Assembly (NCBI GenBank): GCA_013002465.1
Contig: JABDJO010000127.1
Location: forward strand, 1 to 64,000
Origin: Silicimonas sp.
GTDB lineage: Bacteria > Pseudomonadota > Alphaproteobacteria > Rhodobacterales > Rhodobacteraceae
Direction of reading: 5' to 3'
Length of the DNA: 64,000 bases
Shown: positions 60,879 to 64,000 of the stretch, one piece after another
Layout: each line of letters opens with the position of its first letter
How positions within the stretch are numbered: the first letter of the stretch is position 1
The notes under the pieces: model-generated
Told to the model about the DNA's origin: nothing
What the model saw: only the letters and a program-made list of their open reading frames with translations
Databases searched by the model: none
Translations under genes and position numbers: made by a program

Positions 60879-60912
60879 TGGCGCCTCCGTTATCCTCGGG
60901 GGCGCCATTTTT
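60879..60912 (+). terminator. Strong hairpin between bufA1 and bufB
   Basis: Stem ggcgcctccg (60880-60889) with cgggggcgcc (60897-60906), 10 bp with one G-U pair plus an outer T-A pair, loop of seven bases, then ttttt (60908-60912). It lies 17 bases after the bufA1 stop and 14 before the bufB ATG, so it should give excess precursor message with partial read-through. Confidence 0.82.
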
Positions 60913-60926
60913 ATGAGGCCCGCCTG

Positions 60927-61787
60927 ATGCTGGATGCGTCCAACCACCAATTTGACCGCCTGCCAAACAAGCCTGGCGTGGGGTACAAACCGCAGCATTT
61001 CACTGCCATCACAGAGAACGCCGGTGCGGTTGAGTGGCTTGAAATTCATGCGGAAAACTACATGGGCGACGGCGGTCGGCCAATTGCGCAGCTGCGCCAT
61101 CTTGCCGAGCGATTCGCGTTCTCGGTCCATGGCGTTGGCCTGTCCATCGGGGGCGAGGGCCCACTTGACCCCGACCATCTGGCGCGTTTGAAACACCTGG
61201 TCGGCTGGCTCAATCCGGCCAGCTTTTCTGAACACCTGGCCTGGTCGACCCACGAGTCGGCGTTTCTGAACGACCTTTTGCCCCTGCCCTATACCGAATC
61301 GACACTGGCCCGCGTTGCGGACCATATCGACGAGTTGCAGGACACAGTCGGGCGACAAATGCTGCTGGAAAACCCGTCGTCTTACCTTGCCTTCGAAGAG
61401 AGCACTCTGGACGAGACCGAGTTCTTGCGGGAGGTGGCAGATCGCACTGGCTGCGGGCTGCTTTTGGATGTGAACAACGTTTTTGTCAGCGCCACCAATC
61501 TCGACACCGATCCAAGGTCGTATATCGACGCCTTTCCCCTTGATCTGGTTCAGGAAATTCACCTTGGCGGCCATGATGAAGACAAAGACGATCACGGTGC
61601 CCCCTTGCTGATCGACAGCCATGGCCGCGAGATTGCCGACCCGGTTTGGGCGCTTTTCGAATATACCATCCGCCGAGGTGGCGCGCGTCCAACCCTGATA
61701 GAATGGGATAACGATGTGCCCGAATGGCCCATGCTTGAGGCCGAAGCGCAACGCGCCGCGACCATGCTGGAGACAGCAATCACATGA
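60927..61787 (+). CDS. bufB: Multinuclear non-heme iron oxidase BufB (DUF692/MNIO)
   Basis: 286 residues, TIM-barrel DUF692. Conserved metal-site segments in order: [86 protein letters not shown] and [14 protein letters not shown] enzymes use two or three irons and oxygen to remodel Cys in a RiPP precursor; with a DUF2282 partner they make bufferin thiooxazoles. The gene is followed directly by its usual partner, with an ATGA overlap. The start at 60927 follows gagg. Confidence 0.93.
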   Translation: MLDASNHQFDRLPNKPGVGYKPQHFTAITENAGAVEWLEIHAENYMGDGGRPIAQLRHLAERFAFSVHGVGLSIGGEGPLDPDHLARLKHLVGWLNPASFSEHLAWSTHESAFLNDLLPLPYTESTLARVADHIDELQDTVGRQMLLENPSSYLAFEESTLDETEFLREVADRTGCGLLLDVNNVFVSATNLDTDPRSYIDAFPLDLVQEIHLGGHDEDKDDHGAPLLIDSHGREIADPVWALFEYTIRRGGARPTLIEWDNDVPEWPMLEAEAQRAATMLETAIT

Positions 61788-62533
61788 GCGTCACCCAGAC
61801 CCCGTTTCGCGTGGCCGTGCTTGATCCTGATGCCGAACGCCCGTCTGGCCTGAAAGACGGACAGGGCCGTGCTGCCGGACGACGTTTTGACGTCTATCGC
61901 AACAATGTCGCGGTTTCGCTGTCCGAAGCGCTGGAAGCGGCGTTTCCCGTCATCCGTAAGCTGGTTGGTGAGGAAAATTTCAAGATTTTGGCGTCGGCGT
62001 TTCTGCGGGCCCACCCGCCATGCACGCCGCTGATGATGTTCTATGGCGCTGAAATGCCTGAGTTTTTGGGTGACTTTGGCCCAACTAGGGGCACCGGATA
62101 CCTTTCGGATGTGGCGCGGCTGGAATTGGCCTTGCGCGAAAGCTATCACGCGGCAGACGCCGATCCGGTGGACCCGACGGCGCTACAGGCGCTTCCTGCA
62201 GAAGACCTGATGCAAAGCACGATCACCCTTGCCCCTTCTGTCAGAGTGATCCGTTCCGAATGGCCGGTCTATTCGATCTGGCGCTACAATACCGAGGCTG
62301 ATGCACCAAAGCCCGTCATGGCTGCCGAAGACGTATTGATTGCGCGCCCCGAGCTTGACCCGGCCCCACATCTGCTACCTTCTGGTGGTGGCACTTTCGT
62401 GGCCGCCTTGTCGGATGGCCAGCTTTTCGGGGCGGCGGTCGAAATCGCCACAAATGCAAGCGAAACCTTCGATCTTGGCGCCGTTCTGGCACTGTTGATC
62501 GAAACCGAAGCCATGACCAAGATCGGAGATTAA
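61784..62533 (+). CDS. bufC: DUF2063 partner protein BufC
   Basis: 249 residues, DUF2063 (putative DNA-binding) family, the standard RiPP partner of MNIO enzymes. The N-terminal helical part has [28 protein letters not shown] (residues about 27-54, the family signature YRNN...L...FP...LVG) and [20 protein letters not shown]. The C-terminal part is a beta-rich domain ([17 protein letters not shown]) that is thought to present the precursor to the oxidase. Overlaps bufB by ATGA and lies six bases ahead of the DoxX gene. Confidence 0.9.
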   Translation: MSVTQTPFRVAVLDPDAERPSGLKDGQGRAAGRRFDVYRNNVAVSLSEALEAAFPVIRKLVGEENFKILASAFLRAHPPCTPLMMFYGAEMPEFLGDFGPTRGTGYLSDVARLELALRESYHAADADPVDPTALQALPAEDLMQSTITLAPSVRVIRSEWPVYSIWRYNTEADAPKPVMAAEDVLIARPELDPAPHLLPSGGGTFVAALSDGQLFGAAVEIATNASETFDLGAVLALLIETEAMTKIGD

Positions 62534-62539
62534 TTCCAC

Positions 62540-63142
62540 ATGATCCGCGCCTTTTTGAACCTGCCCAACCGTCTGATTGCCTGGGTCGAACCCGCTTCGG
62601 TGCCTGTCCTGACGACGCTTGCCCGACTGGTATTCGCTGCCGTTTTGCTGATGTACTTCTGGAATTCCGGCCTGACCAAGCTGCCCGAAGGCATGAAGAC
62701 GTTTCTGGACGGCGGCGATATCGGTCTGGTGGATGCCCTGAAAAGCCTTTTGTCACCGACATTTAACGCGTTTGGCCAGATCTTTCCCAAAGGGGCGGAA
62801 GCAGCCAGCTATGACATCACCCAAGCCACCCAGTTTCAGAAGATCGTCATTGTCGCCGGTACATTGGCCGAGTTCATTCTGCCGGCGCTTGTGGTCATCG
62901 GGCTTTGGACACGGGCGGCCGCTTTGGGCATGGTCGTCTTCGTGGTGGTCCAAAGCCTGACCGACATTTACGGGCACGGCGGCGAACCTGGCGCCTGGTT
63001 CGACAAAGCGTCGGATGCATTGATCCTGGACCAACGCGCCTTCTGGGTATTTCTGCTTCTTTACCTGGTTTTCCGCGGCGGCGGCCCGATTTCACTCGAC
63101 CGTTTCCTGGCGCCTTACGAGCCCGTCTACGAAGACTATTAG
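62540..63142 (+). CDS. DoxX-family membrane protein (BufD-like)
   Basis: 200 residues with four membrane segments. LARLVFAAVLLMYFWNSGLT, FQKIVIVAGTLAEFILPALV and LWTRAAALGMVVFVVVQSLTD are the DoxX pattern. DoxX proteins often close MNIO/bufferin operons and are thought to help in thiol or quinone redox chemistry at the membrane. It starts six bases after bufC and is the last gene of the cluster. The stop is five bases from the convergent membrane protein gene. Confidence 0.87.
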   Translation: MIRAFLNLPNRLIAWVEPASVPVLTTLARLVFAAVLLMYFWNSGLTKLPEGMKTFLDGGDIGLVDALKSLLSPTFNAFGQIFPKGAEAASYDITQATQFQKIVIVAGTLAEFILPALVVIGLWTRAAALGMVVFVVVQSLTDIYGHGGEPGAWFDKASDALILDQRAFWVFLLLYLVFRGGGPISLDRFLAPYEPVYEDY

Positions 63143-63146
63143 GCGG

Positions 63147-63512
63147 TCAGAAGTGTGCCTTTTCCTCGTCCGGGCGACCGGCGGCAACCGCCAGAACACC
63201 GGCGAGGCCACACATTGAAGCCGGGAAAATCGCGAAGAAACCGGTAAAAGTCGTATATATTGCGGCCGCGGCCACAATCAGCAACAGTCCACCCCACAGG
63301 GCGCGATAGCGCGCCATACCGGCACCGGCAATCGCAAGCAGTGGAGCAACGACACTCATCGCACGCAACAGGGCCGGATTGTCGGGAACGGGTACGAACT
63401 CGCCCAACTCCTGCCAGCGATCCAATGCTTCGGTATAGCTGAAACTGACGATGCCCATGATGAGGGCAAGGATCCCGCCAATCATACCAAGGGCGGTGGC
63501 TGCGTTACGCAT
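63147..63512 (-). CDS. Small four-helix membrane protein
   Basis: 121 residues from the ATG at 63512 (MRNAATALGMIGGILALIMG). About four membrane segments: 7-25, 55-72, 78-95 and 97-113. YTEALDRWQELGEFVPVPDN forms the first loop. It resembles DUF4064-like integral membrane proteins, without a known role. Convergent with the buf cluster and co-directional with the ArsC-like gene, with about 50 bases between that gene's stop and this start. Confidence 0.7.
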   Translation of the reverse strand: MRNAATALGMIGGILALIMGIVSFSYTEALDRWQELGEFVPVPDNPALLRAMSVVAPLLAIAGAGMARYRALWGGLLLIVAAAAIYTTFTGFFAIFPASMCGLAGVLAVAAGRPDEEKAHF

Positions 63513-63559
63513 TTTGTCACTCCTCTCACACTGGGTTCTATCTAAAGTCCCCAGCAGGA

Positions 63560-63889
63560 TTATCCAAGGTGTCGATCCTTTGCCGTCTTGTCCCATCCCA
63601 GTGTCAATGCACCGCCATCTTCAATCACAGGACGTTTCATCAGTGTGGGATGACGCGCGATCAATGTTTCAGGGGTGCCGATCCGTTCCGCTTCCGAGAG
63701 GTTGCGCCATGTCGTTGAACGGCGGTTGACCAGTGCGCCACTAAATTCCGCGACAAACCTTGCCAGTTGGTCCTGAGACAGGGGGTTTTTTCGAACATCC
63801 TGAAATACGACTGTTCTTCCAGAGTTTTCGATCTGCTTTCTGGCTAGTCGGCAAGTATCACAGGTCGTCAATCCATAAAGTGTAAGCAT
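63560..63889 (-). CDS. ArsC/Spx-family (YffB-like) reductase-like protein
   Basis: 109 residues from the ATG at 63889 (MLTLYGLTTCDTCRLARKQI). Thioredoxin-like ArsC fold with C-x-x-C (TTCDTCR) at residues 10-13, VVFQDVRKNPLSQDQLARFV, and the family end HPTLMKRPVIEDGGALTLGW. It fits the Spx/YffB branch rather than true arsenate reductase, because the Cys context is CxxC and length is short. Role is unknown, perhaps thiol-disulfide exchange or glutathione-dependent reduction. Nothing is recognised in the remaining 111 bases to the window end. Confidence 0.87.
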   Translation of the reverse strand: MLTLYGLTTCDTCRLARKQIENSGRTVVFQDVRKNPLSQDQLARFVAEFSGALVNRRSTTWRNLSEAERIGTPETLIARHPTLMKRPVIEDGGALTLGWDKTAKDRHLG

Positions 63890-64000
63890 CACCTGCCTCG
63901 CATGAATCATTGAGGTTTTCCTTGTGTTTTTCGGAAAATTCCCCAGACTTCTATCCGCAACAGACGTCAAACCGGCTGCCGTTTCAACGGCATTCTTACG

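Noticed and set aside
60913-60927. Four-codon frame (ATG AGG CCC GCC TGA) overlapping the bufB start
   Set aside because: Too short to judge; it also contains the bufB ribosome site, which explains its sequence.

Overview
The window is a stretch of chromosome from an alphaproteobacterium of the Rhodobacteraceae, most likely the marine roseobacter group. The evidence is the gene set and its arrangement: dctB-dctD, a purC/purS/purQ cluster, the F1-ATPase zeta inhibitor (DUF1476), an RNase E with an acidic insertion in its S1 domain, divergent LysR-mmsA, pccA/pccB/methylmalonyl-CoA mutase with a PccR-type regulator, and a family-typical intergenic motif behind two terminators. Base composition is GC-rich, coding is dense, and many genes overlap by ATGA or TGATG. 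I see no tRNA, rRNA, CRISPR, prophage or insertion sequence.

Layout. 1-6760: cut-off cytochrome P450 coupled to a membrane hydrolase-like gene, ccdA, tusA, a Sel1-repeat protein, and rne with a long structured leader. 6761-15497: L,D-transpeptidase; dctB-dctD-HAD phosphatase; purC, RraB-like, purS, alcohol dehydrogenase, GNAT, purQ in one run; zeta inhibitor. 15576-25563: MprF-like protein, hydrolase, coaD, CBS protein, LysR/mmsA, hisC-tyrC-extensin-like, DUF2125. 25607-37537: ChaC, a MotA/MotB-like pair with a very long coiled coil, nuclease, CorC, a phosphoesterase relative lacking key residues, xerD with two uncharacterised partners, aroKB, a gene remnant, ssb. 37692-41772: nuclease/phosphatase, DjlA-like, GNAT, VOC, LysE, MAPEG.

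41882-55071 is the propionate region. PccA and PccB carboxylate propionyl-CoA to methylmalonyl-CoA, and the mutase converts it to succinyl-CoA. PccR lies beside pccB with an MFS transporter between them. Paired TTTGCAAA-like half-sites lie upstream of pccB and pccR, and also in the distant mmsA promoter; MmsA makes propionyl-CoA. Between pccA and pccB sit a porin-like pseudogene, an unknown gene and two pairs of duplicated tiny lipoprotein genes.

55080-64000: two alpha/beta hydrolases, thrS, a GGDEF/EAL protein with lost catalytic residues, and a bufferin-type cluster: a secreted Cys-rich precursor (DUF2282), a DUF692/MNIO iron oxidase, a DUF2063 partner and a DoxX membrane protein. A strong terminator-like hairpin separates the precursor from the enzyme genes. 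This cluster and the TTTGCAAA-like operator set are the most interesting systems here.

All functional calls rest on reading the protein sequences and on remembered family features; no database search was possible.
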